Shown: piece by piece, positions 16,344 through 25,874 of the stretch
Position numbering within the stretch: the first letter of the stretch is position 1
Layout of the letters: each line of letters begins with the position of its first letter
Assembly (NCBI RefSeq): GCF_021462525.1
Contig: NZ_JAKEDT010000006.1
Location: forward strand, 34,672-90,014
Reading direction: 5' to 3'
Length of the DNA: 55,343 bases
Source of the DNA: Thermus caliditerrae
Lineage (GTDB): Bacteria > Deinococcota > Deinococci > Deinococcales > Thermaceae
The notes under the pieces: generated by a model
What the model saw: the letters and a program-made list of their open reading frames with translations, nothing else
The model's database searches: none
What the model was told of the DNA's origin: nothing
Program-made: the position numbers and the translations under genes

Positions 16344-18261
16344 GGGGGAGGGGCAGGGGCCTTCCCGCCACCAGGAGGTAGGCCTCCTCCGCCTCCTGGG
16401 CCAGGAGGGCGTTCACCTCCCCTAGGAGATCCCGGTACCGCCGGGCCAGGGGGTTGGCGGGGACGATGCCCATGCCCACCTCGTTGGAAACCGCGATGAC
16501 CCGCTTGCCGCTTTGGCGCACCGCTTCCAGGAAGCGCCCGGCCTCCGCCAGGGGGTCCAGGCCCGCCTCCAGGAGGTTGGCCACCCACAGGGTCAGGCAG
16601 TCCACCACCACCGTGGGGTGGCGGGCCCGGCGCAGGGCCCCGGCCAGGTCCCGGGGCTCCTCCAGGGTCTCCCAGGTGGGGGGGCGCTCCGCCCGGTGCC
16701 GGGCGATGCGCGCGGCCATCTCCTCGTCCCGGGCCTCGGCGGTGGCGATGAGGCTGGCAAAGGGACCGGCCAGTTCTTGGGCGAAGCGGCTTTTCCCGCT
16801 CCGGGCCCCTCCGAGGAGGAGGATGAGGCCGGGGGGAGGCGGGGGGTCGGGGACGGCGCCCTTCGGCTCGGGAGGGGTAAGGGCAGGCCTGCCGGCAAGC
16901 CCCAAGGCCCGGTGGAGGGCGGCCAGGTCCAGGTGGGCCTCCAGGGCGTCCGCCAGCTCCTCTAGCGCCGCTTCCAGCCCCCGGGCCTCCCGGCCGAAGA
17001 GGGCCCGCTGCACGGCGGGGTTCTCCAGGAGGCCGTGGAGCCAGGTGGCGAGGAGGGGGCCCTCCTGGTGGAGGAGGGGCAGGCCCTGGCCGTGGTGGAT
17101 CTCGTACCCCTCCGCCTCCAGGCCGTTCAGCCTGGCCCAGAAACCCTCCAGCCCGCGGAAGGCCACCTCCGTCCGCCGCACCGTCTTCTCCCGCTCCATG
17201 CGCACCCGGAAGGGGAGGAGGCCAAGCCCCGGGAATACCCCTTGCGCCTCCACCCCTTCCTCGTCCTCGAGGACCTGGGCGAGCATCTCGGCTCCCCCGC
17301 AGACCGCCAGCACGGGCCTTTGGGCCTGCAGGTGGGCCCGTAGGAGGGGCAGGAAGGCCCGAAGCCAAGGGAGGTCCTTGGCCGGCAACCGGTTTCCCGG
17401 AAGGATGAGGAGGTCGGCCCCTTCCGCCTCCTCCGGGGTACGGGCGTGGACGAAACGGGAGAGTTCGGAAAGGGGCCAGAACTCGTCCAGGTTGGCGGCG
17501 TGGGGGTAGCGGAGGAGGGCCACCTTGGGGCCACTTCCGGCTCGGGGCCGATGGCGGAAGCCGTCTTCCTCAGGAAGCTCCAGGGATAGCATGGGCAGGG
17601 CCCCGAGGACCGGCACCCCCGTCCACCCCTGGAGGAGGCCGTAGGCAGGCTCCAGGAGGCGGATATCCCCCCGGAACTTGTTGAGGGCAAACCCGGCAAG
17701 CCGCGCCCGGTGTTCCCCCAAAAGGGCCCAGGTGCCGTAGAGCGCCGCCAGGGAGCCTCCCTGGTCCACGTCCGCCACCAGGAGGGCCTTGGCGTCCGCC
17801 CAGGCCGCCACCTGGAGGTTGGGGAGGTCGGGCCAGAGGTTCCGCTCCACCGGGCTGCCCGCGCCCTCCATCACCACCAGGTCGTAGTCCCGGAGAAGGC
17901 CCTCCAAGGCCGCCCGCACGGGGGCCTCGAGGTGGGGGCGGCGCTCCTTCCAGGGAAGCTGGGAGAGGAAGGGGTCCACCCGGCCCAGGACGACGACCTG
18001 GTTCCCCGCTTCCCCAAAAGGCTTGATGAGGATCGGGTTCATGCGCGGCTCCGGAGGGGTGCCCGCCGCCAGGGCTTGGAGCCACTGGGCGCTGGCCATC
18101 TCCCCCCCAGCCACCACCCGGGCGTGGTTGGACATGTTTTGGGCCTTGAAGGGGGCCGCCCGGAGGCCCAGCCTCCGGAAGTGCCGGAGAAGCCCCGCGG
18201 TGAGGAGGCTTTTCCCCACCCCGCTTCCCGTGCCCCACACCGCCAAGGCCTTGGCCCGCAT
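16327..18261 (-). CDS. cobQ-cobU: Fused cobyric acid synthase (CobQ) and adenosylcobinamide kinase/guanylyltransferase (CobU)
   Basis: 644 residues from ATG 18261; the longer open frame upstream lies within the previous gene. Residues 1-460 are CobQ: P-loop [16 protein letters not shown] (8-23), [20 protein letters not shown], amidotransferase Cys321 in AVCGGAEML and His in [10 protein letters not shown] proline-rich linker (461-477) leads to CobU, residues 478-644: P-loop [39 protein letters not shown] with the guanylyl-accepting His near 522, and [22 protein letters not shown]. CobQ amidates four side chains of adenosylcobyrinate diamide. CobU activates adenosylcobinamide with GTP. No stop or frameshift lies between the halves, so the fusion looks genuine. 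Confidence 0.92.
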
Positions 18262-18266
18262 GCGCC

Positions 18267-19277
18267 TCAGTCTACCCCCACCCCTTGGGAGAGCACCTCC
18301 CCCAGGGCTTTTAGGAGGGCTTCCTGGGCCTCTTCCCTTTGGGCGGAGAGCCTGAGCCACTCCCCCAGGCCGAAGCTGGTGGCGTCCCGCACCCGGATGC
18401 CTCGCGCCCGCAGGGCCCGGGCCACCTCCGTGGCCTTCCCCACCCGCACCAGGAGGAAGTTGGCGGGGCTTTCCCTTACCTCGAGGCCCAGCGCCCTGAG
18501 CCCCTGCGCCAGGAGGGACCGCAGGCGGTGGAGTTCCCGCTTGCTTTCCTCCAGCCAGGCCTGGGCTTCGGGGTCCAGATGGCCCAAGAGGAGGGCCTCC
18601 CCGTAGACGGAAACCGGCCAGGAGGGGGCCAGGTGGCGTAGGGGCGTGAGGTCCAGGGGGGCCACCAGGTAGCCCGCCCGCACCCCGGTAAGGCCGTGGG
18701 CCTTGTTGGGGCTGTGGAGGAGCCAGGCCCCTGGAGGCAGGGAAAGGGGGGTTTCCAGAAGGGGCTGGTAGGCCAGGTCCAGCACCAAGGCGCCCCCGGC
18801 CCTTTGGGCCGCTTCCTCCAGGAAGGGGTAGACCTCCCCCGTGGGGTTGTTGGGCACGCAGAGGAAGGCCAGAGCGCTTTGGGGCAGGCGCCGCAGGAAC
18901 GCTTCGGGGCTTTCCACCTCCCAAAGGGGCAGGTCCAGGGCCCGGGCGGCCCGGGCGTACTCGCTGAACGTGGGCCGCAGGAGCAGGATGGGCCCCCTGA
19001 GGAAGCTCCAGCGCGCCAGGCGGTGGATGAGCTCGCTGGTGCCCGTGCCCACAGCCACGTGGCTTTCCGGCACCCCGTGGGCCTCGGCCAGGAGGCGGTG
19101 GAGGCTCCGGTAAAGGGGATCGGGGTAGCGGCTGGGGTCGGCCCGGCGCAGGTACTCCAGGATCACCGGGTTGGGCCCTAAGGCGTTGGCGTTGGTGGAG
19201 AAGTCGTAAAAGGGTTCAGGGCCGCCATCCGGCCCCCCGTGGATGGGCTTGAGCACGTCATCGATCACGTCCCCCAT
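18267..19277 (-). CDS. cobD: L-threonine-O-3-phosphate decarboxylase (CobD/CobC type)
   Basis: 336 residues of PLP aminotransferase fold I. It begins with IHGGPDGG and YDFSTNANALGPNP and has SRYPDPLYRSLHRLL, VGTGTSELIHRLA, CVPNNPTGEVYPF and the PLP lysine in SPNKAHGLTGVRAGYL. These are shared with histidinol-phosphate aminotransferase, but the N-terminus and gene context fit the B12 enzyme that makes (R)-1-amino-2-propanol phosphate. It starts 45 bp after cbiB and ends 5 bp before cobQ-cobU, in one operon. Symbol follows Salmonella usage. Confidence 0.88.
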   Translation of the reverse strand: MGDVIDDVLKPIHGGPDGGPEPFYDFSTNANALGPNPVILEYLRRADPSRYPDPLYRSLHRLLAEAHGVPESHVAVGTGTSELIHRLARWSFLRGPILLLRPTFSEYARAARALDLPLWEVESPEAFLRRLPQSALAFLCVPNNPTGEVYPFLEEAAQRAGGALVLDLAYQPLLETPLSLPPGAWLLHSPNKAHGLTGVRAGYLVAPLDLTPLRHLAPSWPVSVYGEALLLGHLDPEAQAWLEESKRELHRLRSLLAQGLRALGLEVRESPANFLLVRVGKATEVARALRARGIRVRDATSFGLGEWLRLSAQREEAQEALLKALGEVLSQGVGVD

Positions 19278-19322
19278 CCTAAGGTGCCCCTGGGGAAGGA
19301 CCTTGGTCCAGGCTATGGAAGC

Positions 19323-20180
19323 CTACCCCCGCCCCCCTAGGGCCGCCAGGGTTCCCAGGAGGAGGCCGAGGCCGTACCCCAATCCCCCCGTGACCCAGAG
19401 GCCCCGCCGCAGCTCCTTCCCCGTGGGGGAGGGAAGGTGGGGGTTCAGGGCGTAGGCCCCCCGCTTCCGGAGGCGCACCCCTAGCCTCAGGGCCAGGGCG
19501 GCCATGGGGAAGCCGGCGTTGGGGGAAGGGGTCTTCCGGGCCTCCTGGAGGAGCTTTGGCCAAAGCCGGGGAGGGCAGAGGAGGAGGCCTGTAAGCCTTG
19601 CGGGTAGGAGGTTCAGGAGGTCGTCCGCCCGGGCGGCGAAGGCCCCCCGGGCCCCGTGCTCGGGATACCCCCACATGGCGTCCGCGGTGTTGGCGTAGCG
19701 GTAGAGGGCGGCCCCCGCCAGGCCGAAGAGGCCGTAGTAGAGGAGAGGAGCGAGGACGCTGTCCGAGAGGTTCTCGGAAAGGCTCTCCAGGGCAGCCTCC
19801 CGCACCTCCTCGGGGGAGAGGTCTTCCGTGGGGCGGCTCACGATGCGGGATAGCCGCCTCCGGGCCTCCTCCAGGTCCTCCCCCAGGGCCCTCTCCACCG
19901 CGGCCACCTCCTCCAGGAGCATCCGCAGGCTGAAAAGGGGCTTGAGGAGGAGGCCAAGAAGAAGCCAGCCCCAGGGCAGGGGCCTCAGGAGGAGGTCCAG
20001 GAGGAAGGCGGGGAGGGTGAAGAGGAGGGCCCCCAGGGTCCAGTAGAAGGCCCCGGACCCCAGGCCCCGCACCCGGGGCCAGGCCCAGGCGAGGTACCGG
20101 CCCATGAGGACCACGGGGTGGAGCCGGGCCGGGGGCTCCCCAAGGAGGGCGTCCAAAAGGAGGGCCAGAAGGAGGCTCAT
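19323..20180 (-). CDS. cbiB: Adenosylcobinamide-phosphate synthase
   Basis: 285 residues, integral membrane protein with several hydrophobic segments. Family motifs: LLDALLGEPPARLHPVVLMG at the N-terminus, RRRLSRIVSRPTEDLSPEEV, ALESLSENLSDSVLAPLLYY, YRYANTADAMWGY and SPNAGFPMAALALRLGVRL. It attaches aminopropanol phosphate to adenosylcobyric acid at the inner membrane. The start overlaps the cobC stop by 4 bp. It works directly before CobU in the pathway. Confidence 0.94.
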   Translation of the reverse strand: MSLLLALLLDALLGEPPARLHPVVLMGRYLAWAWPRVRGLGSGAFYWTLGALLFTLPAFLLDLLLRPLPWGWLLLGLLLKPLFSLRMLLEEVAAVERALGEDLEEARRRLSRIVSRPTEDLSPEEVREAALESLSENLSDSVLAPLLYYGLFGLAGAALYRYANTADAMWGYPEHGARGAFAARADDLLNLLPARLTGLLLCPPRLWPKLLQEARKTPSPNAGFPMAALALRLGVRLRKRGAYALNPHLPSPTGKELRRGLWVTGGLGYGLGLLLGTLAALGGRG

Positions 20181-20686
20181 GCCAGGCGGTCCAGCACCCT
20201 ACGGGGCCAGTCCAGGGCCACCGCACCCCCCAAGGGGATGAGCCCGTCTTCCCCCAGGGCCCTCAGGGCGGCCCGGATCACCCCGCCATGGGTGAAGAGG
20301 ACCGCGGGGGTCTTGAGGCCTTCCAGGAAGCCCAGGACCCGTTCCTGGAAGGCCTCGAGGGCCTCCCCTCCAGGGGGTGCGAAACCCTGGAACCGGAGCA
20401 TGGCCTCTTTGTAGGGGGCCTCCAAGGCTTCCCACAAAGCCCCTTCCAGAAGGCCGAAGTGGATCTCCCGCAGGGCCGGGGTGGCCACCGCCTGGAAGCC
20501 CGCCAGCGCCGCCGTCCTCGAGGCCCGCTGCAGGTCGGAGGTGTAGGCGGGAAGGGCGGGGAGCCTGCCCTTCAGGGCCCGGGCCTGGGCCTCCCCCAGG
20601 GGGGTCAGGGGGAGGTCGGTCCAGCCGAGAAGCCTCCCCTCCCGGTTCCAAAGGGTCTCCCCGTGGCGCACCAGCCAAAGCTCCAT
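20177..20686 (-). CDS. cobC: Alpha-ribazole phosphatase, histidine phosphatase family
   Basis: 169 residues with the LVRHGETLWN catalytic motif at the N-terminus and FTHGGVIRAAL at the C-terminus, the two catalytic His regions of the phosphoglycerate-mutase-like family; the acid is in REIHFGLLEGA. Substrate is inferred from context: in B12 clusters this family removes phosphate from alpha-ribazole 5'-phosphate or adenosylcobalamin 5'-phosphate. ATG 20686 has no ribosome site but a TAAGCT box 7 nt upstream, so the mRNA may be leaderless. First gene of the minus-strand cob operon. Confidence 0.85.
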   Translation of the reverse strand: MELWLVRHGETLWNREGRLLGWTDLPLTPLGEAQARALKGRLPALPAYTSDLQRASRTAALAGFQAVATPALREIHFGLLEGALWEALEAPYKEAMLRFQGFAPPGGEALEAFQERVLGFLEGLKTPAVLFTHGGVIRAALRALGEDGLIPLGGAVALDWPRRVLDRLA

Positions 20687-20693
20687 GGCCCTA

Positions 20694-20703
20694 AGCTTAA
20701 ACT
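20694..20703. promoter_or_regulatory. Overlapping divergent -10 boxes for cobC and cobT
   Basis: On the plus strand TAAACT (20698-20703) lies 8 nt before the cobT ATG at 20712. On the minus strand TAAGCT (20699-20694) lies 7 nt before the cobC ATG at 20686. The boxes share two bases within TAAGCTTAAACT, so both transcripts would be leaderless and polymerase binding would be mutually exclusive. No good -35 elements; they would lie in the opposing coding sequence. Confidence 0.5.
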
Positions 20704-20711
20704 GCTACCGT

Positions 20712-21725
20712 ATGGGCTACCAGGAAGCCTTGCAAGCGGCGCAACGCCGCATGGAGCGGCTCACCAAGCCCCCCCGTTCCCTGGGCCGGCTGGAGGGGGT
20801 GGCCCTTAGGCTGGCCGCCCTCCAGGGAAGGGTCCAGCCGGAGCTGGGGCCCGGGGCGGTGGTGGTGGCCGCCGCCGACCACGGGGTGGTGGCGGAGGGG
20901 GTCTCCGCCTACCCCCAGGAGGTCACCCGCCAGATGGTCCTGAACTTCCTCCGGGGCGGGGCGGCCATCAACCAGTTGGCGGCGGTGGCGGACTGCCGGG
21001 TCTACGTCCTGGACGTGGGGGTCAGGGGGGAGCTCCCCGACCACCCCGGGCTCCTGAGGCGCAAGGTGCGCCCCGGCACGGGAAACCTGGCCCGGGAGGC
21101 GGCCATGACCCTGGAGGAGGCGGAAAAGGCCCTGGAGGCGGGCCGGGAGGCCGCCCGTCTGGCCATCGCGGAAGGGGCCACCCTGCTGGCGGCGGGGGAC
21201 ATGGGCATCGGCAACACCACCGCGGCCAGCGCCCTCACCGCGGCCCTTCTGGGCCTCCCCCCGGAGAGGGTGGTGGGCCGGGGCACGGGGGTGGGGGAGG
21301 AGGGCCTAAAGCGCAAGCGGGAGGCGGTGGCCCGGGCCTTGGCCCGCCTGCGCCCGGGGGTGGGACCCTTGGAGGTGGCCGCGGAGGTGGGGGGCTTGGA
21401 GCTCGTGGCCGTCGCCGGGGTGTACCTGGAGGGGTACCGGGCGGGGCTTCCCCTGGTCCTGGACGGGTTTCCCGTTTCCGCGGGGGCCCTTTTGGCCTGG
21501 CGGCTGGAGCCTGGCCTAAAGGAAAACCTCTTTGCCGGGCACCTCTCCCGGGAGCCGGGGCACCGGCCCATCCTCGAGGCCCTGGGCCTGGAGCCCCTCT
21601 TGGACCTGGACCTGGCCCTGGGGGAGGGGACGGGGGCGGTGTTGGCCATGCCCCTCCTCCGGGCTGCGGCCCGCATCCTGCACATGGCCACCTTTGAGGA
21701 GGCGGGGGTCTCCGACCGCCTTTAG
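20712..21725 (+). CDS. cobT: Nicotinate-nucleotide--dimethylbenzimidazole phosphoribosyltransferase
   Basis: 337 residues from ATG 20712; an upstream in-frame ATG at 20685 overlaps the divergent cobC start and is less likely. Motifs: [82 protein letters not shown] and [14 protein letters not shown]. It makes alpha-ribazole phosphate from the lower-ligand base and nicotinate mononucleotide, the nucleotide-loop substrate of CobS. No ribosome site is seen, consistent with a leaderless mRNA. cobS follows after 3 bp. Confidence 0.94.
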   Translation: MGYQEALQAAQRRMERLTKPPRSLGRLEGVALRLAALQGRVQPELGPGAVVVAAADHGVVAEGVSAYPQEVTRQMVLNFLRGGAAINQLAAVADCRVYVLDVGVRGELPDHPGLLRRKVRPGTGNLAREAAMTLEEAEKALEAGREAARLAIAEGATLLAAGDMGIGNTTAASALTAALLGLPPERVVGRGTGVGEEGLKRKREAVARALARLRPGVGPLEVAAEVGGLELVAVAGVYLEGYRAGLPLVLDGFPVSAGALLAWRLEPGLKENLFAGHLSREPGHRPILEALGLEPLLDLDLALGEGTGAVLAMPLLRAAARILHMATFEEAGVSDRL

Positions 21726-21728
21726 CCC

Positions 21729-22427
21729 ATGCGGCGGACCCTGCGCCTGGCCCTTGCCCTCCTCACCGTCTTGCCCCTGGCCCCCAAGGAGGCCCTTCCG
21801 GAGGAGTTCCGGCGGAGCACCGCCTTCTTCCCCTTGGCGGGCTACGCCCTGGGGCTTCCCCTCTCCCTCCTGGCCCTCCTCCCCCTCCCCGAGGGGCTCT
21901 TCGCCGCCTTGGCCCTGGCCCTCCTCCTGGGGCTCACGGGCTTCCTGCACCTGGACGGCCTCCTGGACGCCGCCGACGCCCTTCTCGGGGCCAGGCCCAG
22001 GGAGGAGCGGCTCCGCCTCCTCAAGGACCCCCACCTGGGGGCCTTCGCCTTCGGGGTGGGCGGGGTGTACCTCCTCCTCCTCTGGCAGGCCCTGGCCCTG
22101 GTGCGGGATCCCCTTTTCCTCCTTCTCCTTCCCGGCTTCGCCCGCTTCGCCATCCTGCCCTTCCTGAACCGCTACCCCCTCCTGCACCCGGGGATGGCGG
22201 GGCTGATCCGGGGCGGCCCGGTGCTTCCGCCCCTCCTCCTGGCCCTACCCTTCCCCCTCCTCTACCCGGGGCCCGCCCTCCTGGCCCTCCTGGCGGCCTG
22301 GGGGGTCGCCCACCTGGCGGCGCGGAGGCTTGGGGGGGTGAACGGGGACGTGCTGGGGGCCATGATCGCCCTTTCGGAGCTGGGGGGCCTGGTAGGCTAT
22401 GCCCTGTGGAGGAGCCTAAGCGGGTGA
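21729..22427 (+). CDS. cobS: Adenosylcobinamide-GDP ribazoletransferase (cobalamin synthase)
   Basis: 232 residues with six or more hydrophobic helices. The signature is [20 protein letters not shown] followed by [20 protein letters not shown] and [20 protein letters not shown], where Asp and His residues bind metal and substrate. It joins alpha-ribazole (phosphate) to GDP-cobinamide at the membrane, the last step of B12 assembly. It overlaps cobO by 22 bp, so the two are translationally coupled. Confidence 0.94.
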   Translation: MRRTLRLALALLTVLPLAPKEALPEEFRRSTAFFPLAGYALGLPLSLLALLPLPEGLFAALALALLLGLTGFLHLDGLLDAADALLGARPREERLRLLKDPHLGAFAFGVGGVYLLLLWQALALVRDPLFLLLLPGFARFAILPFLNRYPLLHPGMAGLIRGGPVLPPLLLALPFPLLYPGPALLALLAAWGVAHLAARRLGGVNGDVLGAMIALSELGGLVGYALWRSLSG

Positions 22428-22969
22428 AGCCCTACGCCAAGCCGCAAGGGGAGAGGCGGGGCCTCCTTTTGGTCTACACGGGGGACGGGAAGGGGAAGAG
22501 CACCGCCGCCTTCGGCCTGGCCCTAAGGGCCCACGGCCGGGGGCTTAGGGTGCGCATCTTCCAGTTCCTCAAGCACCAGGGGGCCCGCTTCGGGGAGCAC
22601 CGGGCCCTGGAGGCCTTGGGCATCCCCATTGAGGGCCTGGGGGACGGGTTTACCTGGAAGAGCCGGGACCTCGAGGCCTCCAAGGCCCTGGCCCTGGAGG
22701 GCTGGAAACGGGCCAAGGAGGCCCTCCTCTCGGGGGCGTGGGACCTGGTCGTCCTGGATGAGGCCACCTACCCCCTGCGCTACGGCTGGATATCCCTGGA
22801 GGAGTTCTTGGATACCCTGCGTAGCCGCCCCCGCCACGTGCACGTGGTGGTCACCGGGAGGGGGGCCCCTGAGCCCCTGCTGGCCCTGGCGGACACCGTC
22901 ACCGAGATGCGCAAGGTGAAGCACGCTTTTGACCTGGGCGTGCCGGCGCAGGTGGGCGTGGAGCACTAA
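22406..22969 (+). CDS. cobO: Corrinoid adenosyltransferase (CobA/BtuR/CobO family)
   Basis: 187 residues from GTG 22406. P-loop [20 protein letters not shown] (about 23-42) has the reversed GDGKGKST nucleotide site typical of this family. Further motifs are [29 protein letters not shown] and [23 protein letters not shown]. It adds the 5'-deoxyadenosyl group to Co(I) corrinoids. Last gene of the plus-strand cob operon, followed 5 bp later by a strong hairpin. Confidence 0.94.
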   Translation: MEEPKRVKPYAKPQGERRGLLLVYTGDGKGKSTAAFGLALRAHGRGLRVRIFQFLKHQGARFGEHRALEALGIPIEGLGDGFTWKSRDLEASKALALEGWKRAKEALLSGAWDLVVLDEATYPLRYGWISLEEFLDTLRSRPRHVHVVVTGRGAPEPLLALADTVTEMRKVKHAFDLGVPAQVGVEH

Positions 22970-22973
22970 GGAA

Positions 22974-23002
22974 AAGTCGAAAAAGTCTGCCTTTCTCGAC
23001 TT
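22974..23002. terminator. Bidirectional hairpin between cobO and the helicase gene
   Basis: A stem of 11 matched out of 12 pairs (AAGTCGAAAAAG with CTTTCTCGACTT) around TCTGC, lying between two convergent genes. It is A/T-richer than its surroundings. Confidence 0.7.
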
Positions 23003-23036
23003 GGTGCGCGGCGGCTCTGGCCGTTGCCCGACGGGG

Positions 23037-25874
23037 CTATAGAAGCTCTTCCAGACCCAGAAGCCCGTACCCCAGCACTTCTCGTAGGGGCTTCCAGACC
23101 TCTTCTTCCCCCTCCCGCACCCGCAGGCGCAGGTGAGGGTTGGGCAGGTAGCGGCCCCGGGCCACCCGCAGGAAGAGCCTGCGGGCCGGGCGGTAGCTGC
23201 TTTGCGCCTCGTTCCTGCCCAAGACCCCGTTCAGGTAGGTGCGGCGCGCCTCCTCCCCTTCTTTGGCCGCCAGGGTGCGGGGGAGGAGGCCAGGGGGCAG
23301 GTGGCCCAGGGCCTCCGCCAGGTAGGCCGAGGTGAGGCCCTCGTAGGGCCGGGCCCTCTCGCTGAGGTGGAAGTTGGCCCGGAGGCCCTTGGCTAAGGCC
23401 AGGGCCGCCAGGAAGACCCAGAACTCGGGGTGGTTGGGGTAAAGGCGCACCAGGCGGAAGCCCCCTTCCTCGGGGACTTGAAGGTCCACCGCCGTGGGAC
23501 CCAAGAGCTCCACCAGGGCGGGGAAGGGCCCGCGGGCGAAGCCGGGGTCCTCGAGGGCCCGGAGGAGGGCGTAGAGGAAGGGGGTCTGGCCGAAGGGGTC
23601 GCGGGCTTCCGGGTCGGCCCCCGCTTCCAGAAGGGCGTGAACCAGCTCCAGGTTGCCTGCCTGGGCGGCCAGCATCAAGGGGGTGGCTCCCGAGGGGGTG
23701 CGGAAGTCGGGGCCGAAGGTGCGCACGTCCCAGAGGATTTCCTTCCACCCCTTGCCCTCGTAGGGGCGGAGGAGGCGGGCGGTGGTCTCCGCCGCCACCT
23801 CCCAAGGCATGCGGGGCCGATCCAGAAACCAGGGGGAGAGGAGTTCCTGGGCCGGGCGGTGGCCGGCCTGGGCCAGGGCCTGCAGGAGGGGGAGGTTCCG
23901 GTGGAAGAGGGCGAGGTCCAGAAGTTCCCTACGGGCCTTTTCCTTGAGGTCAGCGGGGTTTTTCAAGACCTCCTCCAGGCGCTTCCGGTCCCAAACCGTC
24001 CAGGGCACAGGCTTGGCCCCCAGGAAGGCCTCCCGGATGGCCTGTGCTTGCTCCAGGTTGCCGTGCTGGGCAAGGCGGGCCGCCTCCCGGCTCCACTCCT
24101 CCCGGCTCGCCTCCCGGGCCTGCAGGCGGAACTCCCGCCCGGCCTCGAGGCCCAGGAGCCGCAGGAAGGGGTGGGCAGGGTCCTCTTCCACCCAGATCAC
24201 CTCCTCCACGGCCCGGGTGAGGGCCACGTAGAGGGCGTTGGTGAAGAACTTGTACTCCTCTAGGCTCTTGTCCGTCTTGTCCTTGGCCCGGCGGAAGACG
24301 AGCTCCCCCTCCAGGTCAGCGGGGTCCACCCCGCGGGCCACCTCCCGGTAGGCCTCGGGGGCCGCGGCCACGAAGCCGTAGAGGATGACCTTGGGGTATT
24401 CCAGCCCCTTGGCCTCCCGCACGGAGAAGAGGAGGGGGGTGCGGAACTGGGCGCGCGCCCGCTCTTTGTCCTCCTCCCGCAGGACCAGGACCGCCACCTC
24501 CGCGCTCCTTTGGCTCCTGGCGTCCAGGTCCTTGAGGAGGTTGGGTTCGGCCTGCAGGAGCACCGCCTTGCCCTCCCGGTCCAGCCTGGGTTCGCAGAGG
24601 TAGGTGCTTTCCCGATCCACGGAGCCGAAGCGGGCCTGCTTGAGCCGGAGGAGGCGGTTGGCCAGCTCCGCCACCCTGCGGGCGTTGCGGAAGTTGGCCC
24701 GCAGCACCCGGATGCGCTCCAGGGCCTCCTCTCCCCGCTCCGCCTCCTGGAAGAAGTAGGTCTTCAGGGCCGCCCAGGAGAAGAAGTTGGGGTGGACGAT
24801 CTGGTGGCTGTCCCCCGCCAGGAGGAAGCGCCCAGGGGCCTTGAGGCTCCTCAGGAGGAGGTCCAGCTGGGCCAGGGTGAGGTCCTGCACCTCGTCCACC
24901 ACCAGGAAGTCGTAAAGGGGTTCCACTTGGCTCCGGTAGCGGTGGGCCAGGAGGCTGGGGTCGTAAAGCCCCCTCTCCTCCAAAAAGGTCAGGTAGCGGC
25001 GGAAGACCTCGTAGACCTGGGGCCTAAGCTCCCTGGGGTACAGGCTCTGCCGTACCCCTAGGGCCAGGTAGGCTTCCAGGGAAAGGGGGCCCTCCGGGGA
25101 GGCCAGGAGCACTCCCCGGAACTCCTCGAAAAGGGCGTGGGCATGGGTGAAGGCCAGGGCTCTGCGGTAGGGGGCAAAGAAGGCCTGAAAATCGCGGAAG
25201 GTAACCTCCCTGCCCTCTGGAACCCCAAAGGTTTCCAAGAAGTCTCGGAAGGCGAGGAACTCAACCTCTTGGTAAGGGTTCTCGTAGCCGTGGGCGAAGT
25301 AGAGGCGGCGGGCTTCCTGGGCCAGGAAGGGGCTTTGTGTGGCATAGAGCACCCTTCCCGCCTCCCGCTTGAGCCTTTCCAGGGCCAAGGCCGTTTTCCC
25401 CGAGCCCGCGGCGCCCAGGAGGACCAGGGGCGGGGGTAGCCGGAGGAGGGCCTCTTGGGCCTCGTCTAGGGTAAGGGGCTTGTCCAGGTAGTGGAAGCGG
25501 GTGGCCCCCGCCTCTAGGTGGCGCACGGGTTCCGCCTCCCGCACCTCCTCGGGGAGGGGACGGAGGGCTTCCTCCCGCACTGCCGCCCCCCGCAGGAAGC
25601 GGGAGCGCTCGTAGGCGTGGTTGGGGATGACCTCCAGGACGAGCCAGGCCCCTTCCCCGTTGGCCCGGACCAGCTTGAGGAGGAGGCGATCCTTTTCGCT
25701 CAGCTTGGCCCGGAAGTAGGGGGTGGGGGAGAGCTTCTTCACCTCCGCCCGTTCGGGGCGGTCTGCCCTCAAATCCTCCAGCACCCGTTCCAGTCGCTTT
25801 TCCAGGTGGGGTGGGACCTCGAGGCCCTCGTAGAGCAAAATCCGCACGAATCTCAGGATAACCCAAGTTGCCAC
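23037..25874 (-). CDS. RelE-like / UvrD-type helicase / ankyrin fusion protein
   Basis: 945 residues in three parts. Residues about 10-100 resemble a RelE/ParE-type toxin fold (FRAKLSEKDRLLLKLVR, WLVLEVIPNHAYERSRFLRG). Residues about 130-600 are a superfamily I helicase: Walker A GAAGSGKT (154-161), DEVQD (327-331), GDSHQ (354-358) and motif VI ALTRA (551-555). Residues about 726-775 hold an ankyrin-like repeat, TPLMLAAQAGNLELVHALLE. It presumably translocates on nucleic acid with ATP; the biological role is unknown, and a defence function is possible. The GTG at 25874 lies inside the terminal repeat of the adjacent IS remnant. GTG 25847 (VRILLYEG) may be the original start, or the true 5' end was lost. 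Confidence 0.8.
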   Translation of the reverse strand: MATWVILRFVRILLYEGLEVPPHLEKRLERVLEDLRADRPERAEVKKLSPTPYFRAKLSEKDRLLLKLVRANGEGAWLVLEVIPNHAYERSRFLRGAAVREEALRPLPEEVREAEPVRHLEAGATRFHYLDKPLTLDEAQEALLRLPPPLVLLGAAGSGKTALALERLKREAGRVLYATQSPFLAQEARRLYFAHGYENPYQEVEFLAFRDFLETFGVPEGREVTFRDFQAFFAPYRRALAFTHAHALFEEFRGVLLASPEGPLSLEAYLALGVRQSLYPRELRPQVYEVFRRYLTFLEERGLYDPSLLAHRYRSQVEPLYDFLVVDEVQDLTLAQLDLLLRSLKAPGRFLLAGDSHQIVHPNFFSWAALKTYFFQEAERGEEALERIRVLRANFRNARRVAELANRLLRLKQARFGSVDRESTYLCEPRLDREGKAVLLQAEPNLLKDLDARSQRSAEVAVLVLREEDKERARAQFRTPLLFSVREAKGLEYPKVILYGFVAAAPEAYREVARGVDPADLEGELVFRRAKDKTDKSLEEYKFFTNALYVALTRAVEEVIWVEEDPAHPFLRLLGLEAGREFRLQAREASREEWSREAARLAQHGNLEQAQAIREAFLGAKPVPWTVWDRKRLEEVLKNPADLKEKARRELLDLALFHRNLPLLQALAQAGHRPAQELLSPWFLDRPRMPWEVAAETTARLLRPYEGKGWKEILWDVRTFGPDFRTPSGATPLMLAAQAGNLELVHALLEAGADPEARDPFGQTPFLYALLRALEDPGFARGPFPALVELLGPTAVDLQVPEEGGFRLVRLYPNHPEFWVFLAALALAKGLRANFHLSERARPYEGLTSAYLAEALGHLPPGLLPRTLAAKEGEEARRTYLNGVLGRNEAQSSYRPARRLFLRVARGRYLPNPHLRLRVREGEEEVWKPLREVLGYGLLGLEELL

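Noticed and set aside
18262-18924. N-terminal extension of the CobQ-CobU frame
   Set aside because: Runs through the preceding aminotransferase-like gene and is Pro/Gly/Arg-rich; CobQ starts naturally at [10 protein letters not shown].
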